A stretch of DNA of 44,123 nt from a virus, in the IMG/VR virus record IMGVR_UViG_3300048091_000096, positions 1 through 44,123 of that record; one strand, given 5' to 3'. Of this stretch, positions 30,676 through 37,852 are shown piece by piece. Within the stretch, counting starts at the first letter, position 1. The number at the start of each line of letters is the position of its first letter. The notes under the pieces were generated by a model. It saw only the letters and a program-made list of their open reading frames with translations, was not told the origin of the DNA and ran no database searches. The position numbers and the translations under genes were made by a program.

Positions 30676-30803
30676 CGCACCCTCCCTTGAATCCAGATCA
30701 ACCCCAACCCCGCAGCCGCATCAAACTCAACGGCGCTGGCCGGCGCAGAATCAATGCTGGGGGATCGCATGCCCGGCCTTCCGGGCGAAAAAAAAGTGGT
30801 CAC
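30672..30803 (-). CDS. GTG-start microprotein (43 aa) between early genes
   Basis: This 43-residue ORF is linked on both sides by 4-base overlaps: GTGA with the 74-aa gene and ATGA with the initiator gene. It begins VTTFFSPGRP and continues into an Ala-rich, weakly hydrophobic part (AAAGLGLIWIQGRVR). Codons 3-6 contain a run of eight T's, followed by the perfect GCCCGG-AAGG-CCGGGC hairpin. No family is recognised. The double coupling makes it likely to be translated. Confidence 0.5.
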   Translation of the reverse strand: MTTFFSPGRPGMRSPSIDSAPASAVEFDAAAGLGLIWIQGRVR

Positions 30804-31024
30804 GCTGCGGCCCTCCCGAGCGCCTGGGCCAGCTGGTCGGTGGCCCACTCGCGGTCCTGCTGCTGTTCCAGGCGCGCGACCTCGCACTGGTCCCACTCGT
30901 CCTGCCAGTCGGCGATCGCCGGCGAACCTTCGTTCATGCCGTGATCCTCACGGCCGGCGCCACGCTTGAACGCGCGGCGGGCCTTGGCGCGGATGGCGTC
31001 GCGCGAGATGATCGGTTGATCCAT
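30800..31024 (-). CDS. Hypothetical early protein (74 aa) after cro
   Basis: The 74-aa product has a basic N-terminal helix (IRAKARRAFKRGAG) and an acidic Trp/Glu/Gln-rich C-terminal part (WQDEWDQCEVARLEQQQDREW). That opposite charge pattern fits a small nucleic-acid-binding or regulatory protein, for instance in the position where other phages keep cII. No clear HTH is seen. The start at 31024 is favoured over 31075 because the extra residues look random. A terminator hairpin lies between it and cro, so read-through or antitermination is implied. Confidence 0.55.
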   Translation of the reverse strand: MDQPIISRDAIRAKARRAFKRGAGREDHGMNEGSPAIADWQDEWDQCEVARLEQQQDREWATDQLAQALGRAAA

Positions 31025-31101
31025 TTCGGTCTCTACTTGTTGGTTTCGTGTCACGGTGCAATCGCCAAAGGGCAACTGCCTGCGTGCAACTTTTCGGGCG
31101 C

Positions 31102-31126
31102 AAAAAAACCGCAGTTGTTACTGCGG
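31102..31126 (-). terminator. Rho-independent terminator overlapping the cro stop
   Basis: On the minus strand CCGCAGT-AACA-ACTGCGG (31126-31109) is followed by seven T's (31108-31102). The cro TAA (31118-31120) lies inside the loop side of the hairpin. It would stop the early leftward transcript right after cro, so replication genes need antitermination or partial read-through, as at lambda tR1. Confidence 0.85.
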
Positions 31127-31318
31127 CTGAGATTCGGAGGAGGACTTTTGAGCGTCCACCTGCTCAAACACGTCGGGGCGTGCGAGGCGTAGATACTTCA
31201 GGCGTGCCTTGGGGATGCCGTTGGTGTGCCACTGGGAGACGGCTTGCGCAGTCACCTCGCACAAGGCTGCTGTCTTCGTGACGCCGCCAAGGCGTTCGAT
31301 GATTTCGGTAGCGTTCAT
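31118..31318 (-). CDS. cro: Cro-like repressor
   Basis: This 66-aa DNA-binding protein has a helix-turn-helix in LGGVTKTAALCEVTAQAVSQWHTNGIP, the pattern of Cro/YdaS-type regulators. It is divergent from cI and should bind the same palindromes to favour lytic growth. ATG at 31318 fits best, with GAGAG five bases upstream. A TTG start four codons earlier is possible. The Gln/Ser-rich tail (SSSESQPQ) is disordered. Confidence 0.88.
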   Translation of the reverse strand: MNATEIIERLGGVTKTAALCEVTAQAVSQWHTNGIPKARLKYLRLARPDVFEQVDAQKSSSESQPQ

Positions 31319-31326
31319 ATCGACTC

Positions 31327-31387
31327 TCAAGTTGACTTGAAAATAATCGTAAGCTCTCTTGCTTAAACTGTCAAGCCAGCTTGATAA
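31327..31387. promoter_or_regulatory. cI/cro switch: operators and promoters
   Basis: Two perfect 14-bp palindromes, TCAAGT-TG-ACTTGA (31327-31340) and TCAAGC-CA-GCTTGA (31371-31384), flank a third related repeat, TAAGC-N6-GCTTA (31350-31365). On the minus strand a strong promoter for cro reads TTGACA (31374-31369), 17 bases, TACGAT (31351-31346), so one operator covers the -35 box and another lies just past the -10. A weaker rightward promoter for cI could use TTGCTT (31359-31364) and TTGATA (31381-31386). Confidence 0.8.
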
Positions 31388-31408
31388 GCCGTTTGTTAAG
31401 CTATCTTT

Positions 31409-32173
31409 ATGAATTTATTGTCAGAAAGACTTCGCTGGGCCATCAGTGAAGAGGAAAAGCGCCTCGGAAAGCCGATCAAGAACGCTGAGCTGGCGCGCGC
31501 AGCGAAGACGTCATCAACGTCGGTCGGCTTTTGGCTAGATGGCTCAAACGGGATAAGTGCGACGAAGGCTCGCTTGCTGGGGGAGTTCCTGCACGTCGAC
31601 CCGCTGTGGCTCGAAACCGGCGAAGGCACCCCGGGGGCAACGGGGCCTCAAGAAGCCCACGTCAACGAGAGCGCCGATGCGCTTCGCAAGAATTGGCGGT
31701 CGCGGCCATCGGTTGCGGCCTTTCACCCAGATGATGATTTGCCGGACGACATAGTGCTAGTGCCCGAATCGCGTATTGAATTCTCAGGCGGAAACGGCCG
31801 CATCAACTACGAACTGGTCGAGGATCAGGAGCCAGCCACATACCGGCGCAGCTGGTTCCAGAAATATGGCATTAACCCGGAGCGCGTCCGACGCTTCCGT
31901 GTGGCCGGCGACAGTATGGAGCCACTTCTTTATGCCCGCGATACGATCCTGGTTAACCTGGATGAAACGCAGGTAGTCGATGGGCGTCTTTATGCACTTC
32001 GGTATGGCGACCAATTACGCGTCAAATACCTAAGCAGGCGACTTGATGGCACTCTGATACTGCGCAGCGTGAACCCGTCCTATAAAGACGAAGAGGTTTC
32101 CTCCGAATTGGCGAACGAGCATATCACCGTTATCGGGCGAGTTCGCGACCGAAGTGGAACTGGCGGGCTTTGA
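31409..32173 (+). CDS. cI: CI-type prophage repressor (HTH plus S24 peptidase domain)
   Basis: The 254-aa repressor keeps the prophage silent. An N-terminal helix-turn-helix spans about 20-65 (KNAELARAAKTSSTSVGFWL, then ATKARLLGEFLHV). A LexA-like S24 domain follows from about 140, with VAGDSMEP (nucleophile Ser169) and LRVKYLSRR (base Lys206). DNA damage would trigger self-cleavage through RecA, as in lambda, but no clear Ala-Gly bond is seen in the linker. No Shine-Dalgarno precedes the ATG, so translation may be leaderless. It heads a three-gene lysogeny transcript. Confidence 0.92.
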   Translation: MNLLSERLRWAISEEEKRLGKPIKNAELARAAKTSSTSVGFWLDGSNGISATKARLLGEFLHVDPLWLETGEGTPGATGPQEAHVNESADALRKNWRSRPSVAAFHPDDDLPDDIVLVPESRIEFSGGNGRINYELVEDQEPATYRRSWFQKYGINPERVRRFRVAGDSMEPLLYARDTILVNLDETQVVDGRLYALRYGDQLRVKYLSRRLDGTLILRSVNPSYKDEEVSSELANEHITVIGRVRDRSGTGGL

Positions 32174-32190
32174 TGTTAGGAAGAGATTCT

Positions 32191-32454
32191 ATGAAATACG
32201 ACACAACCACTGCCGAGCGACTCAAGAGCGTGTGTTCGCTGATACGTGTGAATTGGTTCCGTATCGGCCTCGTTCTCTGGCTTGCTTGGTTTTCTGTTGC
32301 GCAAAATCGAAACCGAGAGGAAATCGAGCAGTTATCGAGTGAGGTATCTCAATTGTCATCCATGGTTGAGTCAAGCGAAATTGGCGAAATCAAAGATTCT
32401 GTTGATGAAACGAAAAAGGCAGTAGATAACTTGTCGAGTCGCATTCGTTATTAA
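32191..32454 (+). CDS. Single-span membrane protein with coiled coil, co-transcribed with cI
   Basis: The 87-aa protein has one membrane segment at about 20-36 (FRIGLVLWLAWFSVA). A Glu/Ser/Lys-rich coiled coil follows (REEIEQLSSEVSQLSSMVE, DSVDETKKAVDNLSSRI). GGAAGAG five bases before the ATG at 32191 decides the start. An ATG at 32173 overlapping the cI stop is possible. Base composition is clearly less GC-rich than in neighbouring phage genes. Being on the cI transcript, it should be made in the lysogen, perhaps for exclusion of other phages. That role is inference. Confidence 0.65.
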   Translation: MKYDTTTAERLKSVCSLIRVNWFRIGLVLWLAWFSVAQNRNREEIEQLSSEVSQLSSMVESSEIGEIKDSVDETKKAVDNLSSRIRY

Positions 32455-32516
32455 TTGGAGCCCGATTAAGATTGAAAGGCGAAACGGCACGCTACCATGC
32501 CGAACCAGGAGGGGAA

Positions 32517-32846
32517 ATGAAAAATATTTTGGCCGCGATACTGCTGATTGTCGCAGCACCAACGTTCGCCCAAGTGCATGTAAACGGTTACACGAAAAAA
32601 GATGGCACCTATGTTCAGCCGCATGAGCGTACCGCGCCGAACAGCACAAATATGGATAACTACAGCACAAAGGGCAATGTGAACCCGTACACGGGTCAGT
32701 TGGGCACGAAGGAGCCGGACGGGTACGGTTATCAAGGCGGCCAGCACCGCCAGGGCACGCAGCCGAGCCAGTTGAACACCGGAACCCAGCAGCCATCCAG
32801 CCTTCAGCCATTGAAAATTGAGCCCATCAAGCCGCTGAAGTTCTAA
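32517..32846 (+). CDS. Exported protein of the lysogeny operon (109 aa)
   Basis: This 109-aa protein has a signal peptide of 18-19 residues (MKNILAAILLIVAAPTFA, cleavage near AFA-QV). The mature part is a short polar chain, HVNGYTKKDGTYVQPHERTA, NMDNYSTKGNVNPYTGQ, typical of a small family of exported proteins found in many beta- and gammaproteobacteria and prophages. It probably ends up in the periplasm. GGAGGGG precedes the ATG. It is followed by a strong terminator. A lysogenic-conversion gene is plausible. The molecular function is unknown. Confidence 0.75.
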   Translation: MKNILAAILLIVAAPTFAQVHVNGYTKKDGTYVQPHERTAPNSTNMDNYSTKGNVNPYTGQLGTKEPDGYGYQGGQHRQGTQPSQLNTGTQQPSSLQPLKIEPIKPLKF

Positions 32847-32870
32847 ACCCACTCCTCAAGAATTGCCCCT

Positions 32871-32894
32871 GCCCGCCGCGCGCGGGCTTTTTTT
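32871..32894 (+). terminator. Terminator of the cI operon
   Basis: GCCCGC (32871-32876) pairs with GCGGGC (32882-32887) and is followed by seven T's (32888-32894). It closes the rightward lysogeny transcript before the next operator cluster. Confidence 0.9.
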
Positions 32895-32923
32895 CGTCCA
32901 AGGCAAGCAACCTCCGCCATCAA

Positions 32924-32986
32924 TCAAGCTTGCTTGAATATTTTCTTCAAGCGTGCTTGACACTAACATCAAGTTAGCTTTAAGAT
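32924..32986 (+). promoter_or_regulatory. Early rightward promoter with three CI-type operators
   Basis: TCAAGC-TT-GCTTGA (32924-32937) and TCAAGC-GT-GCTTGA (32947-32960) are perfect palindromes of the type seen at the cI/cro switch. TCAAGT-TA-GCTTTA (32969-32982) is a weaker third. TTGACA (32957-32962) overlaps operator two, and a -10 TAAGAT (32981-32986) overlaps operator three. Binding of CI would block the promoter for the recombination and integration genes from 33039 on. Confidence 0.8.
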
Positions 32987-33038
32987 TTCTCCATCGAAGC
33001 GAGCTCAGCACCCGCCGAGCCGCGAACTGGAGAGCACG

Positions 33039-33383
33039 ATGGATACCTACCAAGCAGTCTATGACGCTGTGCGCAGCAGGATCAGCATCGGTGATGTCGG
33101 CGTCGCCGTCGAGAACGCGATTCGCGGCGAGAACATCGGCCACTTCATGCAAATGGCCGCCGAGAGCGTGCGGCAAGCTGCCTCCGCGTACGAGAGCCCG
33201 GCCGCGATCTATCGCCCGGCACTGAGCATCGACGGCAACCAGTGGTGCGCGCTGTACGGTGCGAATCTGCAGGACGGCGTGGCCGGTTTCGGTGATAGCC
33301 CCGCGCTGGCGATGGCGGACTTCGATCGCAACTGGTTCGCGAAGCTGCCGGCCCGCGTCGCCCTGGCCGCCGCCGGAGTCTGA
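33039..33383 (+). CDS. First gene of the rightward early operon (114 aa, unknown)
   Basis: The 114-aa product starts MDTYQAVYDAVRSRISIGDVGVAVENAI. It then has helices around FMQMAAESVRQAASAYESPA and a C-terminal beta/loop part (LSIDGNQWCALYGANLQDGVAGFGDSPALAMADFDRNW). The pattern of the last part is seen in small proteins of many betaproteobacterial prophages, function unknown. It lies 53 bases downstream of the -10 box and so is the first product after induction. Anti-host or regulatory roles are possible. Confidence 0.65.
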   Translation: MDTYQAVYDAVRSRISIGDVGVAVENAIRGENIGHFMQMAAESVRQAASAYESPAAIYRPALSIDGNQWCALYGANLQDGVAGFGDSPALAMADFDRNWFAKLPARVALAAAGV

Positions 33384-33385
33384 CC

Positions 33386-33565
33386 ATGGCCGCCGACCGC
33401 TTCCTGGTTTCGCCCGACGGCATGCTGGCCGACTGGTTCGTCACGCCGAATGCGCCCGCCGACTGGTTCGACTGCACCGACATGGACGCCGAGCAACTGC
33501 AGCGCTTCGTGGCCGAGCGTCAGGCGGTGCGCCCGTACGTGGTCGGCGTCGCGCTGGGAGCCTGA
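33386..33565 (+). CDS. Small unknown early protein (59 aa)
   Basis: This ORF starts two bases after the previous stop and ends two bases before the next start, both in a TGACCATG arrangement, which speaks for a real gene. The 59-aa product holds a twice-repeated ADWF motif (residues 15-18 and 25-28) and an amphipathic helix (AEQLQRFVAERQAVR). No family recognised. Confidence 0.65.
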   Translation: MAADRFLVSPDGMLADWFVTPNAPADWFDCTDMDAEQLQRFVAERQAVRPYVVGVALGA

Positions 33566-33567
33566 CC

Positions 33568-33924
33568 ATGGACCGCCACCAATTCGACGCCGAAGACCGC
33601 GAAGCCCTGATCGCCGAGCTGACCGCGCAGCGCGTGCGCAGCTGGTGCCTGCTGCTGCAGGCCGGCGACAAGCGCGCTACCAACGACCTCCAGAACACGA
33701 TGCTCGACCGGCTGAGCGAGGCCGATGCGAAGGCGCTGTTCGTCCGTGCCGTGACCGATCCGGACTATGCCGGCGTGCAGTTCGCCCAGCTGGTGGTGAA
33801 GGTCATGCGCGACGCCTGTGCGGCGGAAGCCGAGAACGCGGTCGGCGCGCTGGAGAAGCGCCGGCAGGAATCCCACGAAGAGAACCGCATCGACCAGGCC
33901 GCGTGGGCCCGGGCTGTGCACTGA
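33568..33924 (+). CDS. Helical hypothetical early protein (118 aa)
   Basis: The 118-aa protein is almost fully helical and charged: FDAEDREALIAELTAQRVRSWCLLLQAGDKRATNDLQNTML, then a Glu/Arg-rich C-terminus (EKRRQESHEENRIDQAAWARAVH). The ATG is two bases past the previous stop. It is likely to be a small adaptor or DNA-associated protein, but no family is clear. Confidence 0.6.
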   Translation: MDRHQFDAEDREALIAELTAQRVRSWCLLLQAGDKRATNDLQNTMLDRLSEADAKALFVRAVTDPDYAGVQFAQLVVKVMRDACAAEAENAVGALEKRRQESHEENRIDQAAWARAVH

Positions 33925-33949
33925 TACCACCCACCTACCAGAGGCCAAC

Positions 33950-35035
33950 GTGAACGCCATTACCAACTTTTTCGCCGGTTCCCGCTCGTACGAACTGCCC
34001 ATCGCCCGCACCTACGTGCGCCACTGGGGCATGGCCGAAGCGGTGCGCGAGATCATCCAGAACGCGATCGACAGCGACTCGCCCTTCGAATACGAGTTCG
34101 CCGGCAGCACGCTGACCGTGCGCTCGCGCTTCGCCACGTTGCCGACGTCGACCCTGCTGCTGGGCGCCACGTCCAAGGCCGACGCCACCGACAAGATCGG
34201 CAGCTTCGGCGAGGGCTACAAGATCGCGCTGCTGGTGCTGACCCGGGCCGGCTACCAGGTGCGCGTGCTGAATGGCGAACGGGTGTGGACGCCGTCGTTC
34301 CAGCACTCGCGCCAGTTCGACGCCGAGGTGCTGTGCATCGAGGACACCGCGGCGCCGGCCAAGAATGAGGGAATCACGTTCGAGATCGCAGGCCTGTCGC
34401 CGGACGACATTGCGCAGGTCCGCGAATCCTGCCTGCACATGCAGAACGACCTGGGCGAGGTCATGACCACCAGCTATGGCCGGATCCTGCGCGCGCGCCC
34501 GGGTCGGCTGTACGTCGGCGGCCTGTTCGTGTGCAAGACCGAGCTGAAGTTCGGCTACGACATGAAGCCGGAGCACCTGACCCTCGAGCGCGACCGCCAG
34601 ACCGTGAGCAGCTTCGACCTGCTGTGGCTCGCGAAGAACATGTGGTTCGAGACGGAGCGCTGGGACGAGATCGCGGACCTGATCGGCCAGGAGGTGAAGG
34701 ACATGGAGTACGCCGAGCACGGCGCGCCGGAGCTGGTCAAAGAGGCCTGCTACCGCGCCTTCCGTGCGAAGCACCCGGGCTCTGTAGTGGCGCGCGACCA
34801 GGCCGAGCTCGACCGCCTGGTGAAAAGCGGCATGACCCAGGTGGTGATCCATCGCGAATACGCGCCACTGGTGCAGTCCTCGAAGTCGTACCGCGCCGAG
34901 GTGGTGGTGGCCGTCGAGCGGCCGGCCGATGTGCTGGCCAAGTTCTTCCGCGCGCACCGCGGCGAGATGCGCACCGGCGCGATCGTCGCCTTCAAGGAAG
35001 TGCTGGAGCAGGCGCAGAACTGGAGGCTGCAGTGA
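33950..35035 (+). CDS. GHKL-type ATPase (Hsp90/MutL-like ATP-binding fold)
   Basis: The 361-aa protein carries the Bergerat ATP-binding fold. The N box is EIIQNAIDS at 34-42 (catalytic Glu34, Asn38). The G boxes are KIGSFGEGYKIALLV at 82-96 (FGEG). A beta-rich region follows and then a helical C-terminal half with LTLERDRQTVSSFDLLWLAKNMW. It should bind and hydrolyse ATP. The biological role is unknown. No kinase or topoisomerase partner domain is seen. The start is GTG behind AGAGGCCAAC. The encoded Ala-Gly-Ser N-terminus fits phage GHKL proteins. It lies just upstream of RecT, which suggests a link to DNA metabolism. Confidence 0.8.
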   Translation: MNAITNFFAGSRSYELPIARTYVRHWGMAEAVREIIQNAIDSDSPFEYEFAGSTLTVRSRFATLPTSTLLLGATSKADATDKIGSFGEGYKIALLVLTRAGYQVRVLNGERVWTPSFQHSRQFDAEVLCIEDTAAPAKNEGITFEIAGLSPDDIAQVRESCLHMQNDLGEVMTTSYGRILRARPGRLYVGGLFVCKTELKFGYDMKPEHLTLERDRQTVSSFDLLWLAKNMWFETERWDEIADLIGQEVKDMEYAEHGAPELVKEACYRAFRAKHPGSVVARDQAELDRLVKSGMTQVVIHREYAPLVQSSKSYRAEVVVAVERPADVLAKFFRAHRGEMRTGAIVAFKEVLEQAQNWRLQ

Positions 35036-35151
35036 TGGACTTCCTCCTCTTCTACCGCATGGACTGGTGCGAGCAGCACCCGGGCGCGATGTTCGCCGCG
35101 ATCGGCGCGCTGATCCTGCTGGAAGCCGTGTTCGAGCAGGTGCTGTCGTGA
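35035..35151 (+). CDS. Tiny membrane protein (38 aa)
   Basis: The ATG shares one base with the GHKL stop (TGATG). The 38-aa product has a polar head (MDWCEQHPGAM) and one membrane segment (FAAIGALILLEAVFEQVL). Its stop overlaps the next GTG. Linked overlaps suggest translation. Function unknown. Confidence 0.5.
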   Translation: MDFLLFYRMDWCEQHPGAMFAAIGALILLEAVFEQVLS

Positions 35152-35252
35152 TCCGCTTCCTCCGCCACCAATACCGCCACGGCTGCCGCGCAGGTTTCGG
35201 CAGGCGCCGGGCGATCACCCGCGCGATCAGCGCATACAAAAACGGTTTTTAA
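35148..35252 (+). CDS. Basic micropeptide (34 aa)
   Basis: GTG overlaps the previous TGA as GTGA. The 34-aa product is very basic (RHQYRHGCRAGFGRRRAITRAI), so nucleic-acid binding is possible. It is followed 20 bases later by recT with its own AAGGAAG site. The short length makes this call tentative. Confidence 0.4.
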   Translation: MIRFLRHQYRHGCRAGFGRRRAITRAISAYKNGF

Positions 35253-35272
35253 CCAGAGAAGGAAGCCAAGAG

Positions 35273-36238
35273 ATGAACAATCAAGTAGCGGTCAGCCCAG
35301 CCAAGACGCTGAACGATTTCATGGACAAGTACAAAGGCCAGATCGCGCTGGCCCTGCCAAAGCACATCACGGCCGACCGCATGGTGCGGCTGGCGATGAC
35401 CGCCTTCAGCCAGAACGCGACGCTGCAAAAGTGCGATATGCACAGCATCTTCGCCTCGGTCATCGTCGCCGCGCAGCTGGGCCTTGAAATCGGCGTGGGC
35501 GGCCAAGGCTACCTGGTGCCGTACAAGGGCAAGGCTACCTTTGTCCCCGGCTGGCAAGGCCTGGTCGACCTGGTGTCGCGCGCCGGCCGCGCCACGGTGT
35601 GGACCGGCGCCGTCTACCGCGGTGACGAATTCGATTGGGCGCTGGGTGATCGGCCGTTCGTGAAACACCGCCCGGCCGGCGACGGAGATAGCTGGAAGGA
35701 CATCACCCACGTGTATGCGATCGGCCGCGTCAACGGCAGCGAACAGGCGGTGATCGAGGTCTGGACCATGGACCGGGTCGTGCGCCACCTGAACAAATAC
35801 AACAAGGTCGGCGGCATGCACTACGCGCTCAAGGACGGCGGCCAGAACATGGAAATGTATGCCCGCAAGGTGGCGCTGCTGCAGGTGCTCAAGTACATGC
35901 CGAAGTCGGTCGAGGTGCAGCGCGCGGTCGACGTGGCCAGCGTCGCCGACACCGGCAAGAGCTTCACCTTCGACGGCGAAGTGGTGACCGTGAAGGATAT
36001 CGAAGACCAAGGCGGCGCCGATGGTGTGGACCAGGCCACGGGTGAAGTCGGCGGCTCGGCCGGCGCACTGCCGATGTGCTCCCCCGAGGAATTTACGAAG
36101 AACACGGCCGCTTGGCGCAAGCAGATCGTCGACAAAAAGAAGACCGTCGCCGAGCTGATCGCCTTCATCCAAACCCGCGCGCTGCTGAACGAAGAGCAAA
36201 AGCTCACGATCGACAGCTGGTCCCACGAACAAGAATAA
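35273..36238 (+). CDS. recT: RecT single-strand annealing recombinase
   Basis: The 321-aa annealing protein joins complementary single strands made by the exonuclease encoded next. The family pattern is clear: HITADRMVRLAMTAFSQN, FASVIVAAQLGLEIGVGGQGYLVPYKGKATFVPGWQGLVDLVSRAG, VYAIGRVNGSEQAVIEVWT, and YARKVALLQVLKYMPKS. The C-terminal 80 residues are an acidic linker plus a helical tail. AAGGAAG precedes the ATG. Together with the following YqaJ-type nuclease it forms a Red/RecET-like module. Confidence 0.94.
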   Translation: MNNQVAVSPAKTLNDFMDKYKGQIALALPKHITADRMVRLAMTAFSQNATLQKCDMHSIFASVIVAAQLGLEIGVGGQGYLVPYKGKATFVPGWQGLVDLVSRAGRATVWTGAVYRGDEFDWALGDRPFVKHRPAGDGDSWKDITHVYAIGRVNGSEQAVIEVWTMDRVVRHLNKYNKVGGMHYALKDGGQNMEMYARKVALLQVLKYMPKSVEVQRAVDVASVADTGKSFTFDGEVVTVKDIEDQGGADGVDQATGEVGGSAGALPMCSPEEFTKNTAAWRKQIVDKKKTVAELIAFIQTRALLNEEQKLTIDSWSHEQE

Positions 36239-36247
36239 GGAGCCGTC

Positions 36248-37852
36248 ATGCAGATCCACAATCTCAAGCAAGGAACACCCGAATGGCACGCCTACCGCGC
36301 GCAGCACTTCAACGCCAGCGACGCGCCGGCGATGCTGGGCTGTTCGCCATACCGGAAGCGTAGCGAGCTGCTGCAGGAGCGCGCCACCGGCCTGGCAAAG
36401 GAAGTGGACGCTGGCACCCAGGTGCTGTTCGATGATGGCCACCGCTTCGAGCGCCTTGCCCGCGCCGTGGCCGAAAGCATCGTCGAAGCGGACCTGTACC
36501 CGGTCACCGGATCGCTCGGCGAGTTTTCCGCCTCGTTCGACGGCGTCACGATGGCCGGCGACGTCGTGTGGGAGCACAAAACCCTCAACAAGGAGATCCG
36601 CGCGGCCGAGTCGGCCGACCAGCTGGGCAAGCACTACCGTGTGCAGATGGAGCAACAGCTGATGATCTCCGGCGCCGAACGCTGCTTGTTCCTCGCCACG
36701 AAGTGGGACAACAACGACCAGCTGGTCGAGGAAAAGCACTTCTGGTACGAGTCAAGCGAGTCGCTGCGCAGCGAGATTATCGCTGGCTGGGGCCAGTTCA
36801 AGGCCGACCTGGCGTCGTACGCCCCGGCAGAGCATGCCGCCAAGACGGCCGCCGAACCGATCATGCAGCTGCCTGCGCTGGCGATCCAGATCAAGGGCGA
36901 AGTCACGGTCAGCAACCTGCCGCAGTTCAAGGCCAAGGCCGATTTGTTCATCGCCAGCATCAAGACCGACTTGCTGACCGACGAGGACTTCGCTAACGCC
37001 GAGGCCACCATCAAGTTCTGCGACACCGCCGAGAAGAACCTCGAACTGGCGAAGGCCGCCGCGATCGCGCAGACGGCGTCTATCGATGAGCTGATGCGCA
37101 CGGTCGACCACATCAGCGCCCAGCTGCGCGACAAGCGGCTGCTGCTCACCCGCACGGTGAAGGACAAGAAGGAGCTGCTCAAGGCCAGCATCCTGAACCA
37201 GGTGAAGCAAGCCTTCGCAGACCACGTTGCCGTGCTCGAGAAGGAAATCGCACCGCTGCGCTTGGTCTTCCAAACCCGCGACTTCGCCGGCGCCATGAAG
37301 AACAAGCGCACGCTGGCCACGCTGCAGGATGCCGTCGACACCGAGCTGGCCAGCGCGAAGATCGCCGTCGACGCGCTCGCCCAGGCCGTGCGCGGCCGCC
37401 TCACCTGGTACCGCGAGCACGCCAAGGGCTTCGAGTTCCTGTTTGCCGACCTGCAGACCGTCATCCAGAAGGCGGATGAGGACTTCCAGCTGGCCGTGCG
37501 CACGCGCATCGATGCCCACAAGGCCAAGGAAGAAGAGAAGAAGCAGGCCGCCACCAGCACCACGCCCGCGCCGAGCCTCGCCGCCGAGGGTTCGTCGGCG
37601 GCGCCGGCCCAGGTGACGCGGATCGCCGCGGCCCGCCCGGCGGCCGCCAGCAGTACGCCGCCGAGCCTGCGGCTGGGTCAGATCGCCGAACGCCTGGGCT
37701 TCGCCCTGACCGCCGAGTTCCTGAATTCCCTCGGCTTCGCCGCCGCCGGCCGCGATCGTGCCGCGGTGCTGTATCACGAGACCGACTTCCCGGCGATGTG
37801 CGCGGCGCTGATCCGCCACATCGGGATGGCCCAAGCCAAGCAGGCCGCCTAA
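36248..37852 (+). CDS. YqaJ-type exonuclease fused to DUF1351-like coiled coil and C-terminal domain
   Basis: The 534-aa protein starts with a YqaJ/lambda-exonuclease-like nuclease (1-195): TPEWHAYRAQHFNASDAPAMLG, then Asp98, Glu109 and Lys111 in FDGV..VWEHKT as the metal-binding D-ExK set. Residues about 200-440 form long charged helices like DUF1351 (ELMRTVDHISAQLRDKRLLLTR). After an Ala/Pro/Ser linker, residues 475-534 (LGQIAERLGFALTAEFLNSLGF) form a small domain common to phage proteins with KilA-C or ORF6-type ends. The nuclease should resect DNA ends for RecT. The three-part fusion is unusual in length for YqaJ, which is about 200 aa. Confidence 0.85.
   Translation: MQIHNLKQGTPEWHAYRAQHFNASDAPAMLGCSPYRKRSELLQERATGLAKEVDAGTQVLFDDGHRFERLARAVAESIVEADLYPVTGSLGEFSASFDGVTMAGDVVWEHKTLNKEIRAAESADQLGKHYRVQMEQQLMISGAERCLFLATKWDNNDQLVEEKHFWYESSESLRSEIIAGWGQFKADLASYAPAEHAAKTAAEPIMQLPALAIQIKGEVTVSNLPQFKAKADLFIASIKTDLLTDEDFANAEATIKFCDTAEKNLELAKAAAIAQTASIDELMRTVDHISAQLRDKRLLLTRTVKDKKELLKASILNQVKQAFADHVAVLEKEIAPLRLVFQTRDFAGAMKNKRTLATLQDAVDTELASAKIAVDALAQAVRGRLTWYREHAKGFEFLFADLQTVIQKADEDFQLAVRTRIDAHKAKEEEKKQAATSTTPAPSLAAEGSSAAPAQVTRIAAARPAAASSTPPSLRLGQIAERLGFALTAEFLNSLGFAAAGRDRAAVLYHETDFPAMCAALIRHIGMAQAKQAA

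Noticed and set aside
30764-30797. GCCCGG-AAGG-CCGGGC hairpin with T8 as a rho-independent terminator
   Set aside because: On the transcribed strand the T-run comes before the hairpin, not after it, and the site lies inside a coupled small ORF.
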